A stretch of 64,000 bases of DNA, from contig NZ_AP024887.1 of NCBI RefSeq assembly GCF_024346995.1, positions 2,480,001 through 2,544,000 on the forward strand, read 5' to 3'. Of the stretch, positions 39,066 to 46,950 are shown piece after piece (position 1 is the stretch's first letter; every line of letters begins with the position of its first letter). The translations under genes were made by a program, and so were the position numbers. The notes beneath the pieces were generated by a model. That model saw only the letters and a list, made by a program, of their open reading frames with translations, did no database searches and was not told where the DNA came from. The stretch comes from Vibrio palustris. Lineage in GTDB: Bacteria; Pseudomonadota; Gammaproteobacteria; Enterobacterales; Vibrionaceae.

Positions 39066-39851
39066 ATGACTATCGATTTATCAAATCAGCAGGTACTGCT
39101 CACTGGTGCTTCTCAGGGCATCGGGCTGGCCACTCTCAAACAACTATTACGTTGCGGTGCTCGTGTACTGGCCACAGACCGCGATCTATCCGAGCTCCAC
39201 GGTGCCACGCAACAGCTGCAAGAAACCCACCCAAAAACATTACATATCAGAGAGTTAGATTTAATTAATTGCGAAGACATTATGGCTGAGGTGCCGCGCT
39301 GGATAGACTCATTTGGCACGATAGATCAGCTGATACACTGTGCTGGCATATTAAATTTAAACCCCATTTTAACCGCTCCTACATCAACGATAACTGAGAC
39401 TTTTTCAGTCAACGTCTTTGGGGCAACCACTTTGCTCCAACAAATTGGGCAGCATATGAAATCTCACGGTAACGGTAATATTGTCGTCATCGGTTCTAAT
39501 GCCGCCAACACACCACGTGCCAATATGGGTGCTTATGCCGCCTCGAAAGCGGCACTGCATATGCTCGTCAAATGCTTTGGCATGGAACTGGCTGAGTCTG
39601 GCATTCGATGCAATATTGTTAGCCCAGGTTCCACTCGTACCGCCATGCAAATGCAGTTATGGAATGAAAATTATGGCGAGCAACAGGTAATAGACGGTGA
39701 CGCGAAGCACTACCGTCTAGGAATACCATTGAAAAAAATTGCAGAGCCTGACGACATCGTGCAGACCATACTCTTCCTCATGTCTGACGCTGCCAATCAT
39801 ATTACGCTCCATGATCTGCGCGTTGATGGTGGTGCAACTCTCGATAACTAA
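39066..39851 (+). CDS. entA: 2,3-dihydro-2,3-dihydroxybenzoate dehydrogenase
   Basis: 261-residue short-chain dehydrogenase with NAD site TGASQGIG and catalytic YAASK (Ser upstream in VIGSNAA). It oxidises the EntB product to 2,3-dihydroxybenzoate. ATG 39066 has AAGGG upstream. It is transcribed opposite to the other biosynthetic genes, unlike E. coli entCEBA. A strong stem-loop follows. Confidence 0.94.
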   Translation: MTIDLSNQQVLLTGASQGIGLATLKQLLRCGARVLATDRDLSELHGATQQLQETHPKTLHIRELDLINCEDIMAEVPRWIDSFGTIDQLIHCAGILNLNPILTAPTSTITETFSVNVFGATTLLQQIGQHMKSHGNGNIVVIGSNAANTPRANMGAYAASKAALHMLVKCFGMELAESGIRCNIVSPGSTRTAMQMQLWNENYGEQQVIDGDAKHYRLGIPLKKIAEPDDIVQTILFLMSDAANHITLHDLRVDGGATLDN

Positions 39852-39883
39852 TTAAAAATCACGTTGCTATCAAAAATAGCCAG

Positions 39884-39911
39884 TGCGTCATATCGAGAAC
39901 GATATGACGCA
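39884..39911 (+). terminator. Stem-loop after entA
   Basis: Perfect 12-bp stem TGCGTCATATCG / CGATATGACGCA with loop AGAA. A short T-rich stretch follows. Probable terminator of entA. Confidence 0.75.
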
Positions 39912-39979
39912 GGTTTCTCATGAATTTTTCTTTACCTCTACTCAACCATATGTATAATTCGAACAAATACAAATAATAT

Positions 39980-39994
39980 TGATAATGATTATCA
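39980..39994. promoter_or_regulatory. Perfect Fur box before the esterase gene
   Basis: TGATAATGATTATCA is an exact 7-1-7 Fur palindrome, 13 bp before the esterase GTG. It should repress the esterase-receptor pair when iron is plentiful. Confidence 0.92.
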
Positions 39995-40007
39995 GTTAGG
40001 TTCTCAA

Positions 40008-41606
40008 GTGAAAGGATTCTTAGGTTTAACCATGACAATGATAACGCTGGTCTCTTCCATCACAGCTGATGCTTCGACTCTCACGAGAGAGTTGAATATC
40101 GATCATGGTGACACATTCGTCCTCCCCGTCTCTGCGCCCCAATATTATCGCGGTACCATCACCAGTGATCAGCCACTACATAGCCTTGTGGTCACGAATC
40201 ATCATGGAAAAATAGAAAAAGAGCTTGTTTCATCAGGTGATACCGAAGCGGAGATATTTTGGTTTGCATCAGAGAAAGGTAATTACACCTTTCATATCCA
40301 ACCAGAATTCCATAAGCAAACGCATATTCAATTCAATCTACACACACTACCTTTAAAGAAAAATCAGTTTGTTTCTCCAAAGCAGGAGCTCATCAGCCCT
40401 CTTCTTCTCGAAACCCAACACAAGCTCACGCAGGGTTTGTCATTTGCAGAAGAGCATTTCTGGCAGATTATCCAAAAGAAAGGCGCGCCTCTAATAGAAA
40501 AAGCGCCCAATGGCAATGTACTACTGACCTTTCTTTATCATGGTAACGTGAATAATGTTCGCGTGCTTGGCGCTCCTTATGAAGGTCACGCTCACCTTTC
40601 TTTATTAGAGGGGAGTAGTATTTGGTTTAAAACTTACGAGGTGCCAGAAGAGACACTCTTTTCCTATCGCATCGCTCCCAATGTACCGCAACTTGATGAC
40701 GATAACAGCACCGAGCAACGTCGAGCAGTACTCGCTACTGCACAGCCGGACCCACTCAATCATAACGCGCTTTTTGGCTCGCGTGACGGCCTTTTTGGCG
40801 CAGCTTCAACGGTGCAACTCGACAAAGCCCCGAGTCACCTCTATGACCGTACCATGGGGAATCCTAAAGGTCAGATAACAGATTACCAATACACCAGTAA
40901 ACGGCTTAATAACACACGTAAGATTAGCCTTTATCAACCTAATCCTCATTATCACCTAGAGGCAGATGCCCCTTTACTGATGGTATTTGATGGGGATAGC
41001 TATCTAACCAAAATCCCAACGCCGACCATCTTGGATAATTTGATTGCGACTGGTCAAATTCCACCGATAAGAGCGGTGTTTATTAATACACCAACTCCGA
41101 GTTTGCGAGCCAAAGAGCTCACTCCCAATGAGCCCTACGCCGATTTTCTCGCCAACGAATTAAAACCTTGGCTATGTCACGCTCATCATCTATGTCCAGA
41201 TGCCAGCAATACCATACTAACCGGCTCTAGTTTCGGCGGTTTAGCCTCCATGTATATCGCATTCAAGCATCCCGAGCAGTTTGGCAAAGTGCTGAGCCAG
41301 TCAGGCTCATTTTGGTGGTCACCAGATACTCAAGCCTCTCCCCATACACACCAGGACAACTGGATGGCCAACGAATTTGCACAAGCCCCACACAAAGCTA
41401 TTGATATTTATATGAACGCGGGAATATTCGAAACTAACCCTGCGTTTGCCAGTATTCTCGAAACCAACCAAGACCTTTATAAGATATTGAAATATAAAGG
41501 TTATAACGTTGAATTTGAGGAAGTTGCTAGCGGCCATGACTATTTAAGTTGGCGTGTCATGCTAGCAAAAGGACTCATCACTTTGTTTAACCAAAAGAAA
41601 AAGTAA
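40008..41606 (+). CDS. Exported Fes-like siderophore esterase
   Basis: 532 residues. A signal peptide (about 1-23, ending in ADAS) points to the periplasm. Residues about 30-110 form a beta-rich N-terminal domain without a recognised family. Residues about 120-240 resemble the enterochelin-esterase N-terminal domain. About 290-530 is an esterase-D alpha/beta hydrolase with nucleophile motif GSSFGG and catalytic His in SGHDYLSWR. Fes-type enzymes cut the Ser-lactone links of ferric triscatecholates. The start is GTG 40008 behind TTAGG. The receptor gene follows 19 bp later. It is larger than cytoplasmic Fes and exported, more like IroE in location. Confidence 0.85.
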   Translation: MKGFLGLTMTMITLVSSITADASTLTRELNIDHGDTFVLPVSAPQYYRGTITSDQPLHSLVVTNHHGKIEKELVSSGDTEAEIFWFASEKGNYTFHIQPEFHKQTHIQFNLHTLPLKKNQFVSPKQELISPLLLETQHKLTQGLSFAEEHFWQIIQKKGAPLIEKAPNGNVLLTFLYHGNVNNVRVLGAPYEGHAHLSLLEGSSIWFKTYEVPEETLFSYRIAPNVPQLDDDNSTEQRRAVLATAQPDPLNHNALFGSRDGLFGAASTVQLDKAPSHLYDRTMGNPKGQITDYQYTSKRLNNTRKISLYQPNPHYHLEADAPLLMVFDGDSYLTKIPTPTILDNLIATGQIPPIRAVFINTPTPSLRAKELTPNEPYADFLANELKPWLCHAHHLCPDASNTILTGSSFGGLASMYIAFKHPEQFGKVLSQSGSFWWSPDTQASPHTHQDNWMANEFAQAPHKAIDIYMNAGIFETNPAFASILETNQDLYKILKYKGYNVEFEEVASGHDYLSWRVMLAKGLITLFNQKKK

Positions 41607-41625
41607 CTTGTATTAAGGGATAAGT

Positions 41626-43596
41626 ATGAAATTGCAAAATTTGAGTTGCGCAGTCGCATTCGCACTCATCGCAAATTCCGCGGTGGCCGCTGATAATACG
41701 AAGGCAACATCTCAAGCGGATGTTTCTGATGTCGTCGTCGTGACCGCAACCACCAACCAAACGTCAATCAAAGATGCACCGGCATCAATTAGTGTTGTTA
41801 CCAATGAAGAAATTAACCGAATTCCGGTAACGGATGTAGCAACAGTTCTGCAAGGCGTCGCCGGCGTTCATGTGTCGAAAGATATGTCTAGCGAGCCAAG
41901 AATTGTCATTCGTGGCCTCAAAAATGACGCTTCAGCTCATGACAACTACACCTTATTACTCGTCAATGGTAAACGTATTAGCTCTTCAGAAACCTTGATC
42001 CGTGGCGCTGGCTTCGATTTTTCCAGTATCCCTATGAGTGCCATCGATCATATTGAAGTTATCCGCGGTCCAATGTCCTCTCTGTATGGGAGTGATGCGA
42101 TTGGTGGTGTCATTAACGTCATTTTGAAAAAACCGACAGAAGACACGAGGGTGAATGCCAGCGTCAGTTACTCTCAACCAGAAGAAGGCGATGGGACACT
42201 GAAAAAAGGCAATGTTTTCTTAAGCGGTGCAGCTGTACCTGGAAAATTACTTTACACCACATCTATCGAAGCCACTCAAAAAGATAAGTGGTTCCCGGAT
42301 GACATTCAAAACAACAACAGTTTTACCGGTAATGCTCAGCAGAAACGTCAGGGTATTAATACTCAATTATCATTGCTCGTGAATGATGACAATACTATCA
42401 ATTTTGGGCTGGGCTATCTTAAAGACGATCGTAAATTCCCTGGCTCAGATAAAAGCGACTCTTCTGATGATGATACCTACAATAGTAAAAAGTTTAACGC
42501 CTCACTTGGCCATGAGGGTACATGGAGCTGGGGTACAGATACTGTCGACTACCTCTATGAAAACTCAAAAGTTTATGTTGATAATGCCAGCCCTCTTCTA
42601 GAAAAATCGAACGCAGAACAACAAAACCACAACGTCGATGCGCGGATAGCCGTCACTGCCATCGACCAACAAACTATCACCACAGGTATCAACCTTGAGT
42701 ACACGTCGATTTCAATTGACCGCGACTATGATGGTACGCCGTCTGTGACGAAAACCGGTTATTATCTTCAAGACCAAATTGGCCTAACCGATGATCTCAC
42801 CGCCACCTTGAGTGGACGTTTAAACCACCACAGTGAGTTTGGCAGTAAATTTACCCCGCGAGCTTATTTGGTTTACAACGCAACGGATAATCTCACGTTA
42901 AAAGGTGGTTATGCCGAAGGCTTTAAAGCCCCAACTATTTATCAATCCTCTGAACAATTTGGCATTATCAGTTGTGGCGGTAGATGTACGTTAACGGGTA
43001 ACCCAGACCTTGAACCGCAAGAGTCAAAAAGTTACGAATTTTCTACGGCTTATAACGCTCAGTCATGGAATGTACAGGCGACTGTATTCTATAACCAAGT
43101 GGAAAATATGATTGACCGTGACACATCGACTCGCTCAACAGGCTTTATCAGTTATACAAACATTGAGGATGATGTCGAAACTAGCGGCCTTGAATTAGAA
43201 GGCTCCGTTGATATTAACGATGACCTATATCTAAAATCCACAGCGACCTATACACGTGCGATCAATACTGAGGATGACAGTGATCTACAAAATAATCCTC
43301 GCTGGCTCGTTAACGCAAGACTACATTGGATGGCAACAAACGACTTATCGTTGTATACCGGTATCAACTATACAGGTAAGCAGTACGGTGAGAGCTACGC
43401 TAAGAATTATGAGAGTATTTGGTTTGACCCATATACCATCGTTGATATAGGTGGTAGCTATCATATCAATGATCAATTCACACTGAAGGCTGGCGTCAAT
43501 AATGTTCTCGATAAAAATCTTGAAGATGATGACCAAGATTACATGGAAAATGTTGTCGGACGTACGTACTTCGTTACTCTAGATTACGCGATGTAG
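41626..43596 (+). CDS. TonB-dependent catecholate siderophore receptor
   Basis: 656-residue outer-membrane receptor of the FepA/IrgA/CirA branch. It has a signal peptide (1-22, ending VAA), TonB box DVVVVTA, and plug with LYGSDAIGGVINVI. The barrel includes a loop with paired Cys (ISCGGRCTL near 450). Its last residues are LDYAM, without the usual terminal Phe. Length and plug are close to V. cholerae IrgA. It is co-transcribed with the esterase under the Fur box and likely imports the ferric form of the siderophore made here. Confidence 0.92.
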   Translation: MKLQNLSCAVAFALIANSAVAADNTKATSQADVSDVVVVTATTNQTSIKDAPASISVVTNEEINRIPVTDVATVLQGVAGVHVSKDMSSEPRIVIRGLKNDASAHDNYTLLLVNGKRISSSETLIRGAGFDFSSIPMSAIDHIEVIRGPMSSLYGSDAIGGVINVILKKPTEDTRVNASVSYSQPEEGDGTLKKGNVFLSGAAVPGKLLYTTSIEATQKDKWFPDDIQNNNSFTGNAQQKRQGINTQLSLLVNDDNTINFGLGYLKDDRKFPGSDKSDSSDDDTYNSKKFNASLGHEGTWSWGTDTVDYLYENSKVYVDNASPLLEKSNAEQQNHNVDARIAVTAIDQQTITTGINLEYTSISIDRDYDGTPSVTKTGYYLQDQIGLTDDLTATLSGRLNHHSEFGSKFTPRAYLVYNATDNLTLKGGYAEGFKAPTIYQSSEQFGIISCGGRCTLTGNPDLEPQESKSYEFSTAYNAQSWNVQATVFYNQVENMIDRDTSTRSTGFISYTNIEDDVETSGLELEGSVDINDDLYLKSTATYTRAINTEDDSDLQNNPRWLVNARLHWMATNDLSLYTGINYTGKQYGESYAKNYESIWFDPYTIVDIGGSYHINDQFTLKAGVNNVLDKNLEDDDQDYMENVVGRTYFVTLDYAM

Positions 43597-43603
43597 TCAA
43601 AAA

Positions 43604-43636
43604 AGGCCTGAGAGTATTCTCAGGCCTGACTCTTTT
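43604..43636 (+). terminator. Terminator after the receptor gene
   Basis: 10-bp stem AGGCCTGAGA / TCTCAGGCCT with loop GTAT, followed by a short TTTT. It ends the siderophore locus on this side. The stretch 43637-43868 holds the trmA promoter and a doubtful minus-strand frame. Confidence 0.8.
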
Positions 43637-43868
43637 GACGATTTAATAATCTTCATTTCGTACATACCACTCCTTTCGGCAAGCGCCCTCTCCCATAAGC
43701 CGTATTTATGGTAATATTCATACCGCTCACCAAGCACATTGATACGTGATGGCTCGGCATCAATCTGGCGGAAATTCACATAAATTATGAGACAAACGCT
43801 GGACAACTCAGTGTGATTGAATAGAATCTGCGCTCTCACATGAAATGCACCCTATAAAGGTATTACGA

Positions 43869-44978
43869 ATGGCGACTCTTGATGTCAACCCTAACCGATA
43901 CGCACAACAACTTGCAGAAAAAGTCTCACGCTTAACTGAGATGTTTGCACCCTATGGCGTTCCTGAGCTAGAGGTCTATGAGTCTCCAGAGCAACACTAC
44001 CGTATGCGGGCAGAATTTCGTGTTTGGCATGAAGGTGATGATATGTATTACATCATGTTCAACCAAGAAACGCGCGAAAAGTATCGCGTTGATCAGTTCC
44101 CTGTTGCCAGTCAGTTAATCAATCAGCTCATGCCACGTCTGATTGACGCATTAAAAGGCAATGACACATTGCGTCGCAAGCTATTCCAAGTCGACTTTTT
44201 ATCTACCATGAGCGGCGAGATTCTTGTCTCACTATTATATCACCGCCAACTCGATGACACTTGGACCGAAGCGGCTAAAGCCCTCAAAGCCACCTTGATT
44301 GAAGAAGGCTACAATATCAATTTGATCGGCCGTGCACGCAAAATGAAAGTGGTCCTTGATCGTGATTACGTTGTCGAAACCTTGAATGTACATGGTCAGC
44401 CCTATATTTATCAGCAAGTTGAGAATAGCTTTACCCAACCCAATGGGCCAGTCGCCGAAAAAATGCTGGAATGGGCGGTGGATTGTACCCAAGGCAGCCA
44501 AGGTGATTTATTAGAGCTGTACTGTGGTAACGGTAATTTCTCACTCGCATTAGCACAAAACTTCGAGCGTGTCTTAGCGACAGAGCTCGCTAAACCATCG
44601 GTTCAATCAGCGCAATATAACATTGCCGCAAACAAAGTTGAGAATGTACAAATTATTCGCATGTCGGCCGAAGATTTTACCGAAGCAATGGAAGGCAAGC
44701 GCGAGTTTCGTCGCCTAAATGCTGCAGGTATTGATCTGCAAAGCTATAACTGCAATACCATTTTTGTTGATCCGCCACGTTCGGGGATGGATATTGATAC
44801 CTGTAAAATGGTGCAGGGCTACGAGCGCATCATGTATATCTCTTGTAACCCAGACACATTAAAAGAAAACCTCGATGTGCTGAGCGAAACACACAAAATC
44901 ACACGTTTTGCTTTATTTGATCAGTTCCCATACACCCACCATATGGAAGCAGGTGTGTTTTTAGAGCGCATTAAATAA
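43869..44978 (+). CDS. trmA: tRNA (uracil-54 C5) methyltransferase
   Basis: Makes T54 in tRNA. About 369 residues from ATG 43869 ([16 protein letters not shown] upstream); an ATG eight codons earlier is not family-like. Motifs: [13 protein letters not shown] (SAM site), [18 protein letters not shown] (catalytic Cys) and the C-terminal [10 protein letters not shown]. Backbone gene; in E. coli it lies between btuB and yijD, and here large insertions sit on both sides. Confidence 0.96.
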   Translation: MATLDVNPNRYAQQLAEKVSRLTEMFAPYGVPELEVYESPEQHYRMRAEFRVWHEGDDMYYIMFNQETREKYRVDQFPVASQLINQLMPRLIDALKGNDTLRRKLFQVDFLSTMSGEILVSLLYHRQLDDTWTEAAKALKATLIEEGYNINLIGRARKMKVVLDRDYVVETLNVHGQPYIYQQVENSFTQPNGPVAEKMLEWAVDCTQGSQGDLLELYCGNGNFSLALAQNFERVLATELAKPSVQSAQYNIAANKVENVQIIRMSAEDFTEAMEGKREFRRLNAAGIDLQSYNCNTIFVDPPRSGMDIDTCKMVQGYERIMYISCNPDTLKENLDVLSETHKITRFALFDQFPYTHHMEAGVFLERIK

Positions 44979-45228
44979 GGGATTTGACGGATTATATATC
45001 CAATAAAAATCAATCTGGGTACGGCGTGGGGTACGGGAAACATTTAAACAGGGTAAAGTATTTATAAATATTTGGGGCTATGTTTTAGCCCCCAGCTAGA
45101 GTGGAAACATCAAACACTTTGCGGTTCACGATCTACGCCGCACATGCCGTAGCCTACTCGCTTCAGTAAAAGTTCCTAGCCATATCGCAGAGCGCTGTTT
45201 AAATCACATAGTCATTTAGACATAAGCA

Positions 45229-45260
45229 AAAAAAGAGGATGCCACTGGCATCCTCTTTTT
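45229..45260 (+). terminator. Rho-independent terminator downstream of trmA
   Basis: 11-bp stem AAGAGGATGCC / GGCATCCTCTT with a 3-nt loop, A-tract before and TTTTT after, so it is bidirectional. Confidence 0.85.
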
Positions 45261-45334
45261 AAATGTGCTGATTCATGCACGATCTGACAATTTTGATTTA
45301 GTAGTACGACAGAATCGCTTGGTGATCAGTAACA

Positions 45335-45569
45335 CGTTTCTGGACAAAACCTTGTTAGATCATCTGCCCTAATATCGATAACTCGAATAATTTGAGGCAT
45401 CATGAATGACTTACGATATCCCATCTCTAATGCATCTCTCACGCTTGATTTGGGTAGAAGCATGTATTCAAATAATCAGTTTAGTCATCTAAAATATTCA
45501 TAAATATCGATATTTTATACGCCATCACAATCCGATTTCTTTGCGGACTTATCGCGTTTTTGGACAAAA
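45335..45569 (+). repeat. Direct repeat CGTTTYTGGACAAAA, two copies
   Basis: Copies at 45335-45349 (CGTTTCTGGACAAAA) and 45555-45569 (CGTTTTTGGACAAAA) differ at one base. They could be a recombination scar or recombinase-recognition repeats; no integrase or transposase gene is nearby. Confidence 0.55.
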
Positions 45570-45634
45570 TGCACTAAAGTACTATCGTCTAATTGAGTTA
45601 GTAAAATAGTTAATACAATTCCATTTTCATATCA

Positions 45635-46942
45635 TCATATAAGATGCATAAGTAGTTCAGTGAGTATATCTTTTTTCAACTTTCCCAAGGTCTCTTCTTT
45701 TGCGTTTTCTGGAATAACCATTTGTAGCAATGAGCGTTTTAAATTTCCAATTGATTGAGGTGTTATAATCTGTTGTTCTTCTTTAAACAATTTAACGATA
45801 GACTCAATGGCAGTATCAGGGTACTTTCTAACCATATTTAGGCTGGTGATAAGCTCTTTATCATGATGACTATAATAACCTTCAAGCCCATTTTCAGTTG
45901 CCACGGCTAACTTATATATAGACAGGGAGTTAGTAACTTTGAAGGGTAAGTTAGGCTCAAGAGCTATCTGTAATTTTTCTTGAGAATTGTAATCAAAAAA
46001 TATACCAATATCTTGGGCCTTATTTTTTATAGTAAATACTTTCCTTTCGCTAAGGTCATCTTCTACCAAATACGGATGTGATATGTTATAAGACAAGTTT
46101 CCTCGAGCGTCGATATTGATCACATTGTAGTTACCTTTGGCATGATTACAATTGTGGCAAGCAGGTATCAGGTTATAAAAAGAAACAGCAAACATCGGAA
46201 ACAGTGACTTAGGAATAAAATGATCAAGCTCAGGTCTTGCCTCATCATTTTTATCTATGACAACAACTGGAGTAAAATTTCGATTACAATAAGGGCAAAT
46301 CCTAGGCGCTACATACTTGGTCAATGAGTACGCACACCATTCCAAACTTTTTTCTCTAAACAGATCGTAATCAAACACTGCCTTACATTCCACATAGCAG
46401 GTAATTAGCCTTTCATTAAGGTAAGGATTTAATTTTGACGCAAGAATTGTTACTGTTTTTCCAGATCTAAGATTCTTACTTTTCCTCTTATATTCACTGA
46501 GTTTTTGGCGATTTAAAGTATGTATATCTAAGTGACATTTCAATTGATAATCAATGTTATCTAAAGCTTGAATAGCATAATCTATGTTGGCATTAGTTCC
46601 AAGATGGTTGTCCAGCGCATCCCAAAATGATCTTAGTGATATAGGGCATTCAAAAGTAAGCTCAACATCAATAATTTTTCCGCTTTTTTTCTTGATACCA
46701 CTAATATGAACATATTTGTGTTTAAGTTGATCTGAGATAGGTAAACTGATTAAGTCATCTTTAATTTTGTCAAAAAAACCATTAAGAATTTTCAATAAAG
46801 TTTCAGGCGTGCCAGTTATTATTTCTTCAAAATTTCTAGATAAATAAACCGTATAGATATTTATCTGAGATGGTCGTTGATTAAAATGCGCTTTGTGTTT
46901 TTTTATTGCATCGATAATGGTTGCATTGTTAATAAGAAACAT
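45635..46942 (-). CDS. HNH endonuclease, Septu PtuB-like
   Basis: 435 residues. The C-terminal half carries an HNH nuclease with zinc Cys pairs CPYC (216-219) and CHNC (262-265), core Asp-His in ELDHFIPKS (240-241) and HAKGN. The N-terminal 200 residues match no family I recognise. It starts at ATG 46942, only 8 bp after the ATPase stop. The ATPase-HNH order is that of Septu defence systems (also used as retron Ec78 effectors), but PtuB proteins are usually near half this length. Codon use is AT-rich compared with neighbours, a sign of transfer. The nuclease target is unknown. Confidence 0.75.
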   Translation of the reverse strand: MFLINNATIIDAIKKHKAHFNQRPSQINIYTVYLSRNFEEIITGTPETLLKILNGFFDKIKDDLISLPISDQLKHKYVHISGIKKKSGKIIDVELTFECPISLRSFWDALDNHLGTNANIDYAIQALDNIDYQLKCHLDIHTLNRQKLSEYKRKSKNLRSGKTVTILASKLNPYLNERLITCYVECKAVFDYDLFREKSLEWCAYSLTKYVAPRICPYCNRNFTPVVVIDKNDEARPELDHFIPKSLFPMFAVSFYNLIPACHNCNHAKGNYNVINIDARGNLSYNISHPYLVEDDLSERKVFTIKNKAQDIGIFFDYNSQEKLQIALEPNLPFKVTNSLSIYKLAVATENGLEGYYSHHDKELITSLNMVRKYPDTAIESIVKLFKEEQQIITPQSIGNLKRSLLQMVIPENAKEETLGKLKKDILTELLMHLI

Positions 46943-46950
46943 GATTATAT

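Larger units (their letters stand above)
44979..45634. other. Intergenic region between trmA and the ATPase/HNH pair
   Basis: 656 bp without a supported gene. It contains a tandem GGGTACGG motif (about 45016-45040), a terminator (45229-45260), and two copies of CGTTTYTGGACAAAA 220 bp apart (45335-45349 and 45555-45569). The right half is markedly AT-rich, like the following genes. Confidence 0.5.
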
